A DNA stretch of 11,835 nucleotides, from the NCBI GenBank assembly GCA_020061125.1, contig JAGUYV010000298.1:1-11835 (forward strand), written 5' to 3'. Made by a program: the position numbers and the translations under genes. Below, one piece after another: positions 1-5,425 of this stretch (positions are counted from its first letter, which is position 1; each line of letters starts with the position of its first letter). The stretch is from a bacterium (GTDB lineage Bacteria > UBP15 > UBA6099 > DSWB01). Under the pieces are notes generated by a model. It was not told the origin of the DNA. It saw nothing but the letters and a program-made list of their open reading frames with translations, and made no database searches.

Positions 1-22
1 AGACGTGGTGCTCTTCCGATCT
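1..22. other. Residual Illumina adapter at the contig end
   Basis: The first 22 bases read AGACGTG, then one extra G, then TGCTCTTCCGATCT. Without the extra G this is the 3' end of the standard TruSeq read-2 adapter, which ends AGACGTG-TGCTCTTCCGATCT. A match of 21 bases by chance at the very first position is implausible, so this is library sequence left on the contig end. The codons read through it (translating as VVLFRS) should not be counted as protein. Confidence 0.9.
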
Positions 23-643
23 GTGGCCGCGTACACGCGCGGTCTGGCCGGCGAAGACACCGCAGCCACGCGCGGCAGCCTGTGGATGCGCATACCCGGC
101 ACGGGCGTCGAGGTGAAAACCATCGCCGGACTTCTGGATGCGCAGGATTTTTTTCTGGGCGCGGACGCCACCGAAGCGCGGTTCAAGGACGAAGGACCGC
201 GCGGCGCGCGGTTCGTGCATGTGGCCAGCCACGGTACCATGGGAGAAGGCGGCGCCGGGCAGCCGGCCCTGGTCCTGTCGCTCATTGGCAATGAATCCGA
301 AGACGGATTTCTGACCATGACCGAAGTGTTCAACCTCAAGGTTCCGGCGGAAACCGTGGTGTTAAGCGCATGCAAGACAGGGCAGGGCGTGATGGAGCGG
401 GGCGAGGGCGTGGCCGGATTGAGCCGCGCGTTTCTGTACGCGGGCGCGAATTCGCTGGTGGTCAGCCTGTGGAGCGTGGCGGACGAGGAAACCAAGAATC
501 TGATGGTGGATTTCTACACGCGGCTCAAGAGCGGGGAAGCGCCGGGCGCAGCGCTCAACGCAGCGCGACGCACCATGATATCCGCCGGAATGCATCCTTA
601 CTACTGGGCGCCGTTCGTGTTTGTTGGGGGCCGCGAAAGGTGA
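23..643 (+). CDS. CHAT-domain (caspase-like) protein, 3' part, 5' end missing
   Basis: This is the C-terminal part of a CHAT domain, a clan CD caspase-like peptidase fold (separase/caspase relatives). About 206 residues remain, and the frame stays open to the left edge. Visible family blocks are IPGTGVEVKTI, LGADATEARFK, the histidine motif VHVASHG (His near window position 230) and the cysteine motif VVLSACKTG (Cys near position 371). SLWSVADEET and YYWAPFVFVG near the end are also typical. Both members of the catalytic dyad are present, so the domain looks active. In this family the CHAT domain usually follows long TPR arrays, which here would lie off the contig. Substrate is unknown; some relatives act in proteolytic defence or signalling cascades, but nothing here shows that. 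The stop lies about 50 bases before the prs promoter, so it is probably a separate transcription unit. Confidence 0.88.
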   Translation: MAAYTRGLAGEDTAATRGSLWMRIPGTGVEVKTIAGLLDAQDFFLGADATEARFKDEGPRGARFVHVASHGTMGEGGAGQPALVLSLIGNESEDGFLTMTEVFNLKVPAETVVLSACKTGQGVMERGEGVAGLSRAFLYAGANSLVVSLWSVADEETKNLMVDFYTRLKSGEAPGAALNAARRTMISAGMHPYYWAPFVFVGGRER

Positions 644-671
644 ACCGAACAGCCCCCAATTCTTCTGTTCG
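624..671 (+). terminator. Candidate terminator with two competing hairpins after the CHAT gene
   Basis: TTGGGGGC at 624-631 is perfectly complementary to GCCCCCAA at 652-659 (8 bp), and the following bases TTCTTCTGTT are T-rich. The stem begins inside the coding sequence and spans the stop codon. A second pairing, CGAACAG 646-652 with CTGTTCG 665-671 (7 bp), overlaps the first, so only one can form at a time. The T tract is interrupted, so termination is likely but unproven. Confidence 0.4.
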
Positions 672-692
672 TGTCCGCTTTATAACAAATCG

Positions 693-720
693 TTGACTTT
701 TTTAATGTGTTTTATAAAAT
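693..720 (+). promoter_or_regulatory. Sigma-70-type promoter for prs-rplY
   Basis: TTGACT (693-698) and TAAAAT (715-720) are separated by 16 bp in a markedly AT-rich stretch. Transcription would start near 727, giving a prs leader of about 75 nt. This is the only good promoter in the gap between the CHAT gene and prs. Confidence 0.65.
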
Positions 721-737
721 AAAATGTCTGTGATCAA

Positions 738-754
738 GGCCCGATGAGCGGGCC
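738..754 (+). promoter_or_regulatory. GC hairpin in the prs 5' leader
   Basis: GGCCCG (738-743) pairs perfectly with CGGGCC (749-754) around a 5-nt loop, ATGAG. It has no T tract, so it is not an ordinary terminator. It could stabilise the leader or influence prs translation, whose Shine-Dalgarno is weak. It matches no riboswitch class that I recognise. Confidence 0.3.
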
Positions 755-801
755 GGATTACGGATGCGAACACAAAAGGCCGGGGGCAGCAGCCGTTTAT
801 C

Positions 802-1794
802 ATGGATCAAAATACTCGTAAGCCTCACACCGAATCCGCGCACATCAAGAAGCGCCAGCTCTGCCTGGTGACCGGCAGCAGCAATCCCAAGCTCGCCCAC
901 GACATCGCCGATTACCTTGGCATCGGCCTTTTCAATGTCGAGGTCTCCCGGTTCAGCGACGGAGAGACACGGGTTGACATCAAGGACAGCATCCGAGGCA
1001 AGGATGTGTTCATCGTGCAGCCCACCTGCCCGCCCGCCAACGACAACCTCATGGAACTGTTCATCATGCTCGACGCCATGAGGCGCGCGTCCGCGCGGCG
1101 CATGTGCGTGGTCATGCCCTATTACGGGTATTCCCGGCAGGACAAGAAACTGCACCCGCGCGAACCGATCACGGCCAAGCTCGTGGCCAACCTTCTCGAA
1201 ACCCTGTCCATCAAACGCCTGCTCGTCATGGACCTGCACGCGGATTCCATTCAGGGATTTTTCGACATCCCGGTGGACCACCTGTCATCTCTGCCCATCG
1301 TGGTGAACTATCTCAAGGAGCGCAGCCTCTGCGGTCCGGACACCTGCGTGGTGTCCCCGGATGTGGGCGGCGTGGTACGCGCACGCAATGTGGCCGAGCG
1401 CATTAACTCGCCCCTGGCCATCATCTCCAAGCGCAGGCCCAAACCCAACCATGTCGAGGTCTCGGAAATCATCGGCTCCGTGGACGGCATGAAGTGCGTG
1501 ATGATAGACGACATGGCCGACACTGCGGGAACCCTGTGCAAGGGCGCGCGCATGCTTATGGAGCGCGGCGCAACAGAGGTGCACGCTTTCTGTACTCACG
1601 GGCTGCTCTCCGGCGACGCCGTGGAAAACATCAAGAATTCCGATCTTATGGAACTTATCATCACGGACACGATTCCCCTGTCTCCTGAAAAACGCATAGA
1701 CAAGATCACCGTGGTGAGCGTGGCTCACATATTCGGAGAAGCCATCAGGAACGCATTCGAGGACATCTCCATCAGCCAGCTTTTCAAAATGTAA
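802..1794 (+). CDS. prs: Ribose-phosphate pyrophosphokinase (PRPP synthetase)
   Basis: Makes 5-phosphoribosyl-1-pyrophosphate from ribose 5-phosphate and ATP, the precursor for purines, pyrimidines, NAD, histidine and tryptophan; cytosolic. The 330 residues are close to the usual length of about 315, with a short N-terminal extension of roughly 16 residues before KKRQLCLVTGSSNP. Class I signatures are all present: FSDGETRV (51-58), PYYGYSRQDKK (106-116, ATP-binding RQD), DLHADSIQGFF (144-154, catalytic His146), the SKRRPKPN flexible loop (209-216, catalytic Lys210) and the PRPP-binding loop VMIDDMADTAGT (233-244). The start is the first ATG of the frame; the nearest purine-rich stretch (GGGGGC at 782-787) is rather far, so the Shine-Dalgarno is weak. 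rplY follows 38 bases later without an obvious terminator. A prs-rplY pair is common in many bacteria. Confidence 0.97.
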   Translation: MDQNTRKPHTESAHIKKRQLCLVTGSSNPKLAHDIADYLGIGLFNVEVSRFSDGETRVDIKDSIRGKDVFIVQPTCPPANDNLMELFIMLDAMRRASARRMCVVMPYYGYSRQDKKLHPREPITAKLVANLLETLSIKRLLVMDLHADSIQGFFDIPVDHLSSLPIVVNYLKERSLCGPDTCVVSPDVGGVVRARNVAERINSPLAIISKRRPKPNHVEVSEIIGSVDGMKCVMIDDMADTAGTLCKGARMLMERGATEVHAFCTHGLLSGDAVENIKNSDLMELIITDTIPLSPEKRIDKITVVSVAHIFGEAIRNAFEDISISQLFKM

Positions 1795-1832
1795 AAATGA
1801 GGGAACACCCTTCAGGGAAAGGAATGACAGCA

Positions 1833-2474
1833 ATGGCAAAAGTGGAAATCAAGGCGACCAAACGGGAGGCCACCGGCAAAGGGGCTTGCAGGCAGTTGCG
1901 AATCAAGGGGCAGTTGCCCGCGGTCATGTACAGCGGCGGGTCTGACGCCGTGTCCCTGGCCGTGGAATCACGCGCCATCGAGCGCATCCTGCACTCCAAG
2001 ACCGGCGAGCGCTCCATTCTGGAACTCGATATTGACGGCGATAAGCAACTGGCCATGATCCGCGAAGTGCAGCATGAGACCGTATCCCCGGAACTGCTGC
2101 ATGTGGATTTCATCCGCATTTCCATGGCGGAAAAGGTTGAAGTCATGGTGCCGGTGAAACTGCTCAACATCGAGGAAATCAGAAAGGCCGGCGGCGTCAC
2201 ACAGCAGGCTCTTACGGAACTGAATGTGGAATGTCTGCCGGACAGCATACCCGAATCCATTGACATTGATTTGAGCGGCAGGGAAGTTGGCGAATCCATC
2301 CACATCTCTGATGTTCCCGCGCCCGAGGGTGCGGTGTTTTTGCATGAGCCGGACGAAGTTATCGCCAGCCTGCTTTCCGCGCGCGTGTCTGTTGATGCCG
2401 GGGAATCCGAAGCTGGGGCTGAAGGCGAGGAAGCGCCGGCTCCCGACAAGGAAAAGAAGCAATCTTCCAAGTAA
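1833..2474 (+). CDS. rplY: Large-subunit ribosomal protein bL25 (TL5/CTC type)
   Basis: Binds 5S rRNA in the 50S subunit. The two-domain CTC/TL5 form is seen: an N-terminal RNA-binding domain (about 1-95, with EIKATKREATGKGACRQLRIKGQLPAVMY and later LLHVDFIRI) and a C-terminal beta domain (about 100-185, VEVMVPVKLLN, GESIHISDV). A low-complexity Glu/Ala/Lys tail of about 25 residues ends the protein, as is usual for this form. The start at 1833 is chosen because AGGGAAAGGA at 1814-1823 lies 9 bases upstream and the product then begins MAKVEIKAT, as in homologues; ATGs at 1797 and 1824 are in frame but poorly placed. The product is 213 residues. It is probably cotranscribed with prs. The peptidyl-tRNA hydrolase gene that often follows is absent here. 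Confidence 0.95.
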   Translation: MAKVEIKATKREATGKGACRQLRIKGQLPAVMYSGGSDAVSLAVESRAIERILHSKTGERSILELDIDGDKQLAMIREVQHETVSPELLHVDFIRISMAEKVEVMVPVKLLNIEEIRKAGGVTQQALTELNVECLPDSIPESIDIDLSGREVGESIHISDVPAPEGAVFLHEPDEVIASLLSARVSVDAGESEAGAEGEEAPAPDKEKKQSSK

Positions 2475-2525
2475 ACGCGGTTTGCTGTTTCCACGGAGTT
2501 CATCGTTCGCTGAACGACAATCACA

Positions 2526-2551
2526 GCGCCGGGCCTTTCAAGGTCCGGCGC
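2526..2551 (+). terminator. Hairpin terminator after rplY
   Basis: GCGCCGGGCCTT faces AAGGTCCGGCGC, giving an 11-12 bp stem with one G-T wobble and a tight loop, 52 bases after the rplY stop. The run TTTT comes only 17-20 bases later, so the tail is not canonical. It sits between convergent rplY and queH, where a terminator is expected. Confidence 0.6.
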
Positions 2552-2590
2552 TTCGCGTTGCGGGAGTTTTGATAAGGAAACGCTAAGCGG

Positions 2591-3124
2591 TCACCGGCGG
2601 CTGTACCGGCAGCCGCAGTAGTCCTGCCTGTAGAACCCAAGCTCCGTTGCCATGCGGGAACTGATTTTGAATCCGTCTTTTTTCTTGAAATCCTTTTCCA
2701 CAAAAGTGACGCCGTGTTCCTGGGCGGCTGCGCGGCCCGCGGCATTAACTTTGCCCGCGTTCTTGTGAGGACTCACGGTGAGAGTTGTGATGAAGCAGGG
2801 GATGCCGAGCTGTCTGGCCGCGCGCGCGGCCGCATTCAGGCGCATTCTGAAACATGCGTCGCACCGCGCTCCGCCCTCCGGCTCGTTCTCCAACCCCAGC
2901 ACGGCATGGTCCCAGGCCGTCACATCGTATTCGCCTACGATCAAGGGAATTCCCTTTGAATCGGAAAAGCGCCGGATTTCGGCTTCACGCAGTTTGTATT
3001 CGTCTTCGGGATGAATGTTGGGATTGTAGAAAAAACCATGCACGGCGCCATACTCGGCGCTAAGAAGCTCAATAACATGGGGACTGCACGGAGCGCAGCA
3101 GATGTGGAGCAGGATACCGGCCAT
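2591..3124 (-). CDS. queH: Epoxyqueuosine reductase QueH
   Basis: Catalyses the last step of queuosine synthesis, reduction of epoxyqueuosine to queuosine in the wobble position of GUN-anticodon tRNAs. It is the QueH (formerly DUF208) type, unrelated to the cobalamin-dependent QueG. At 177 residues it is close to family length. Signatures: LLHICCAPC near the N-terminus (Cys9, Cys10, Cys13), FFYNPNIHP (31-39), CDACFRMRL (Cys88, Cys91), TTLTVSPHKN (113-122), KKKDGF (147-152) and YRQDYCGC at the C-terminus (Cys170, Cys172). The vicinal CC and the CxxC motif are the conserved iron-sulfur ligands of the family. The start is firm because the CC motif follows directly. No Shine-Dalgarno precedes it, but a perfect TATAAT lies 10 bases upstream. 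It is 73 bases downstream of the thiE-like gene on the same strand. Confidence 0.95.
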   Translation of the reverse strand: MAGILLHICCAPCSPHVIELLSAEYGAVHGFFYNPNIHPEDEYKLREAEIRRFSDSKGIPLIVGEYDVTAWDHAVLGLENEPEGGARCDACFRMRLNAAARAARQLGIPCFITTLTVSPHKNAGKVNAAGRAAAQEHGVTFVEKDFKKKDGFKISSRMATELGFYRQDYCGCRYSRR

Positions 3125-3134
3125 GGCAATTCAG

Positions 3135-3163
3135 ATTATAAACCTGCGCCATTGTAAACCCAA
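3135..3163 (-). promoter_or_regulatory. Promoter of queH, very close to the start codon
   Basis: On the minus strand TTGGGT (3163-3158) and a consensus TATAAT (3140-3135) are 17 bp apart. Only 10 bases separate TATAAT from the queH ATG, so transcription should begin about 4 nt before the start codon. Confidence 0.5.
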
Positions 3164-3197
3164 GGCTCTGTGCAACGGGTTGGGGCCGAATGGGAAT

Positions 3198-3857
3198 TCA
3201 TGAGGAGAGCGTCTCGTTCTCAATGATGGCGCACAGGCTGCGGGCCGCGGCTTCGACATCGGGCGCGGCGGTGATGCAGGAAACCACGGCGGCGTGGTTC
3301 ATGCCAAGATCCAGAAGCTCGACGATGTTCTCATGGTTCACTCCGCCGAGCGCGAACATGGGAATGGACAGCTCGCAATCCGTCTCCAGGGCTGTGAATG
3401 GCCCGGTCACGGGCCGGGGCAGGGATGTGGATGTGGTGGGAAACACGGGACTGAAAGTCACATAATCCGCGCCCTGCATCTCCGCCTTGCGGGCTTCTTC
3501 GAGGCTGTGAGCGGAATAGCCTATCACACCTGTGTCGCCCATCAAAACGCGCGCGTCCCGGATGGGGATGTCCCCGGCGCCCAGGTGCACGCCGTCCGCA
3601 CGGCATAGAGATGCGATGTCAATTCGATCATTGAGAATCAGCAGAGCGCCCGCAGCGCGGGTGATTTTGCGCAGAGCGCGGGCTTTTTCCAGATATTCGG
3701 CGTCGGAAGGTTTCCATGGCCTGAACTGCACGCACCGCACGCCGCCGGCCACGGCCGCTTTCACCACTTCCTCAACCGGTCGGTTGTTGCTTCTCTTGTC
3801 GTCCGTGATCAGCATGAGCCGGATTTTGCCCATGTCCGGTTTCGCAACTTTTATCAT
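3198..3857 (-). CDS. thiE: Thiamine-phosphate synthase family protein (ThiE/TenI)
   Basis: A TIM-barrel protein of the ThiE/TenI family. ThiE joins the thiazole and pyrimidine halves to form thiamine phosphate; TenI proteins are thiazole tautomerases. The 219 residues show family landmarks in order: VQFR (43-46), LILNDRIDIA (73-82), ADGVHLGAGDIP (88-99), IGYSAHSLEEARKAEMQGADYVTFSPVFPT (from 112), FALGGVNHENI (168-178) and AAVVSCI (189-195). Two active-site stretches differ from typical ThiE: the REK that follows VQF reads RPW, and PTxTK after the PVF strand reads PTTSTS, lacking the lysine. The symbol is therefore provisional, and TenI or a divergent ThiE is possible. A stop three codons upstream fixes ATG 3857 as the earliest start; there is no good Shine-Dalgarno. 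No other thiamine gene is in view. Confidence 0.82.
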   Translation of the reverse strand: MIKVAKPDMGKIRLMLITDDKRSNNRPVEEVVKAAVAGGVRCVQFRPWKPSDAEYLEKARALRKITRAAGALLILNDRIDIASLCRADGVHLGAGDIPIRDARVLMGDTGVIGYSAHSLEEARKAEMQGADYVTFSPVFPTTSTSLPRPVTGPFTALETDCELSIPMFALGGVNHENIVELLDLGMNHAAVVSCITAAPDVEAAARSLCAIIENETLSS

Positions 3858-3862
3858 ACTGA

Positions 3863-3891
3863 ATTATTCATCCGTGGCATCGCGGGATCAA
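3863..3891 (-). promoter_or_regulatory. Promoter of the thiE-like gene, abutting the start codon
   Basis: On the minus strand TTGATC (3891-3886) and AATAAT (3868-3863) are exactly 17 bp apart. Only 5 bases lie between AATAAT and the ATG, which puts the expected transcription start at or next to the A of the start codon. Confidence 0.45.
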
Positions 3892-3945
3892 GGGAATTCC
3901 GAAATTTGAGTGCGGATTTCGCCTTTCTGATTTTTTTTCGTTGAC

Positions 3946-3974
3946 TTTACAATGTATTCCATAGTGCGTAAAAT
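3946..3974 (+). promoter_or_regulatory. Sigma-70-type promoter of the flagellin gene
   Basis: TTTACA (3946-3951) and TAAAAT (3969-3974) are 17 bp apart, with hexamers identical to those of the lipoprotein promoter at 8307-8335. Transcription would begin near 3981, leaving a leader of about 130 nt. An overlapping TTGACT at 3941-3946 would give a 22-bp spacer and is less likely to be the -35. I see no convincing sigma-28 or sigma-54 promoter. Confidence 0.6.
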
Positions 3975-4060
3975 AAAGGCATCGGGCATATTGTTTTAGT
4001 ATTGGAGGTGGTGCGCCGGGAGAATCACAAACACAAAACACAACACCAAGAGGCGATGGT

Positions 4061-4108
4061 CTTGAGTATGCATGGAAGCATACGCAAAATCAGTCAAACT
4101 CAAGGAGG
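4061..4108 (+). promoter_or_regulatory. Structured flagellin leader with CsrA-like sites
   Basis: GTATGC (4066-4071) and GCATAC (4078-4083) form a perfect 6-bp stem whose loop is the hexamer ATGGAA, fitting ANGGAN closed by a C-G pair, the preferred CsrA/RsmE target. A second ANGGA (AAGGA 4102-4106) lies within the Shine-Dalgarno AAGGAGG. In addition CTTGAGT (4061-4067) is complementary to ACTCAAG (4098-4104), which would bring the two sites together and partly bury the ribosome site. The leader before it contains an unstructured A/C-only run (about 4025-4048). No csrA gene is in the window. Confidence 0.5.
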
Positions 4109-4113
4109 ACACC

Positions 4114-4983
4114 ATGGCAATCGTCAACACTAACTTCAACTCAAATGTTTTGGCGAGCCTGAACAACCTTCGGCTCACCGACTACAACATCCAAGTCTCC
4201 ATCATGAAGTTGTCCAAGGGGCTGCGCATTGTGCGCGCGTCCGACGACCCGTCCGGCATGGCCATCGCCAACCGGTTCGAGTCGCAGATACGCGGGCTGC
4301 GGCAGGCCACCATCAATGCCGAGCAGGCAAGCTCCATGCTGCAGACCGCGTACAGCGTTCTGGACGAGACCGACGAAATTCTGCTGCGCATGCGCGACCT
4401 GGCGCTCAAGGTCATGAACCAGGCCACGCTCACCACCAGCGATGTGGCCACTCTGGACAGCGAGTTCGACAGCCTGCGCGACGAAATCACGCGCAAGGGT
4501 GAGGCGGCCACATTCAATTCCAAAAACATCCTGGACGGCACATTCGCTTCGCCGGGCCAGAAAGCCCAGATCGGCGCGGCTGCGGGCGACCAGTTGAGCA
4601 TCATCATCGAATCCATGGTCGCTGCAACGATCGCCAACGCCACCAATGCGCTGGCGAATGTGCAGCTCACCAGCGACGCCGTGAACAGCGCCGCAGGGCA
4701 TGCAGCCTCGGCCTTGAGCGTCCTGGACACTTCCCTGGATTACCTGGGCACCGTGCAGACCTCGCTGGGCGTGCAGGAGTACCGGCTCAATTCCATCATC
4801 AACGATCTCACGGCCCAGGAAATCAACACCGCCGCCGCCAAATCCAACATCACGGATGTGGATATGGCCGCGGAGATTTCCTACTTCGCCAGGCTTCAGA
4901 TTTTAAGCCAGGCGGGCACGGCCATGCTGGCCCAGGCCAACAGTCTCCAGGAGCGGATCGTCGGCATTCTGGAAGATTTGTAA
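4114..4983 (+). CDS. Flagellin (short, D0/D1 only)
   Basis: Filament subunit exported by the flagellar type III apparatus. The 289 residues correspond to the N- and C-terminal helical D0/D1 domains with almost no variable middle. The N-terminal part shows NTNFNSNVLASLN, KLSKGLRI, ASDDPSGMAIANRFESQIRGLRQA and NAEQASSMLQTA; FNSKNILDG closes the N-terminal D1 hairpin. The C-terminal part shows AAKSNITDVDMAAEI and LQILSQAGTAMLAQAN. The last residues, LQERIVGILEDL, depart from the usual ending (an APQxVLxLL-type sequence). The start is set by AGGAGG at 4103-4108, 5 bases before ATG 4114; an upstream ATG at 4072 lies inside the leader hairpin loop and lacks a ribosome site. It is monocistronic, flanked by its own promoter and terminator. 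FliW and CsrA, which often accompany regulated flagellins, are not in view. Confidence 0.93.
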   Translation: MAIVNTNFNSNVLASLNNLRLTDYNIQVSIMKLSKGLRIVRASDDPSGMAIANRFESQIRGLRQATINAEQASSMLQTAYSVLDETDEILLRMRDLALKVMNQATLTTSDVATLDSEFDSLRDEITRKGEAATFNSKNILDGTFASPGQKAQIGAAAGDQLSIIIESMVAATIANATNALANVQLTSDAVNSAAGHAASALSVLDTSLDYLGTVQTSLGVQEYRLNSIINDLTAQEINTAAAKSNITDVDMAAEISYFARLQILSQAGTAMLAQANSLQERIVGILEDL

Positions 4984-5001
4984 GACAACAGCACTCTGGA
5001 G

Positions 5002-5020
5002 AGCGGGGCGGCTCCCTGCT
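5002..5020 (+). other. Small hairpin just after flagellin
   Basis: AGCGGGG (5002-5008) can pair with CCCTGCT (5014-5020) through 7 bp, one a G-T wobble, around a 5-nt loop. The next bases, TTCC, are a poor T tract. It may protect the 3' end or be chance. The rest of 4984-5156 holds no gene that I can support. Confidence 0.25.
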
Positions 5021-5156
5021 TTCCTGTCAAGAGACCATCGCCTCACGGTTCGGCAAGTTTGCATGCACAGGGTTGTGCTTTGTCACGATCCATATCAACT
5101 CTCGATTTGATTGTTAATTAGCGAAAATTAATCTTTTCACAATGACACAACACCAG

Positions 5157-5190
5157 AAGCCCCGCATCTCACAGCGGGGCTTTATTTATT
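5157..5190 (+). terminator. Rho-independent terminator of the flagellin transcript
   Basis: AAGCCCCGC (5157-5165) pairs perfectly with GCGGGGCTT (5174-5182) around an 8-nt loop, and TTTATTTATT follows. This is the clearest terminator in the window. It lies 174 bases after the flagellin stop, so the mRNA has an unusually long 3' tail. Confidence 0.88.
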
Positions 5191-5198
5191 AAAACAGG

Positions 5199-5247
5199 CA
5201 TAATTGCAGATAAGCTAGACATAATTTGCAATGCAAGTGAAATTATG
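5199..5247 (+). promoter_or_regulatory. Operator-like repeat cluster upstream of the kinase operon
   Basis: CATAATTGCA (5199-5208) recurs as CATAATTTGCA (5220-5230), start to start 21 bp, two helical turns. The second copy also forms an inverted repeat: CATAATTT (5220-5227) with AAATTATG (5240-5247). Nested in it is the dyad TTGCA-A-TGCAA (5226-5236). This sits in a very AT-rich stretch between the flagellin terminator and the kinase gene. No clear -35/-10 pair was found; TTGCAA 5226-5231 with TAAATT 5249-5254 (17 bp) is the best weak candidate. Autoregulation by the downstream response regulator is inference. Confidence 0.45.
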
Positions 5248-5425
5248 TTAAATTTGTATTAATTGTTGAATATGCTTTACTCAAATCCACATACGATTTG
5301 TGTTTTTCCAAGGGTTAATCGTTCCGGGAAATGTTGAAATTCGAGAAATGCGTTTTTTGTTTCACTGTATATGGGAACCGGTTCTGCGCAGCGTGAAGCG
5401 ACACGAAATGGTTAATGGACAGAGT

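Noticed and set aside
738-754. Riboswitch in the prs leader
   Set aside because: Only a single 6-bp hairpin is visible, with no purine or PRPP/ppGpp riboswitch core. It is listed only as a leader hairpin.
1797-1832. ATG 1797 or 1824 as the start of rplY
   Set aside because: The purine-rich site at 1814-1823 lies after 1797 and directly abuts 1824. At 9 bases before 1833 it fits, and the family N-terminus begins there.
3969-3994. Sigma-28 promoter (TAAA-N15-CCGATAT-like) for flagellin
   Set aside because: TAAAATAAAG is followed by GGGCATAT but the spacing is about 12 bases and the -10 match is poor. The sigma-70-type pair is better.
4072-4113. ATG 4072 as the flagellin start
   Set aside because: It lies in the loop of the leader hairpin, has no ribosome site and adds residues foreign to flagellins. 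AGGAGG is placed for 4114.
5199-5247. Short CRISPR-like array
   Set aside because: Only two direct copies of about 10 bases with an 11-base gap are present; there is no repeat of CRISPR length and no cas gene. The phasing fits an operator better.
5300-5425. GTG 5300 as the start of the histidine kinase
   Set aside because: It adds about 42 residues before the first membrane helix with no similarity to a sensor and no ribosome site. The coding-like part begins at MRKFRIP (5426) or MVNGQS (5408).
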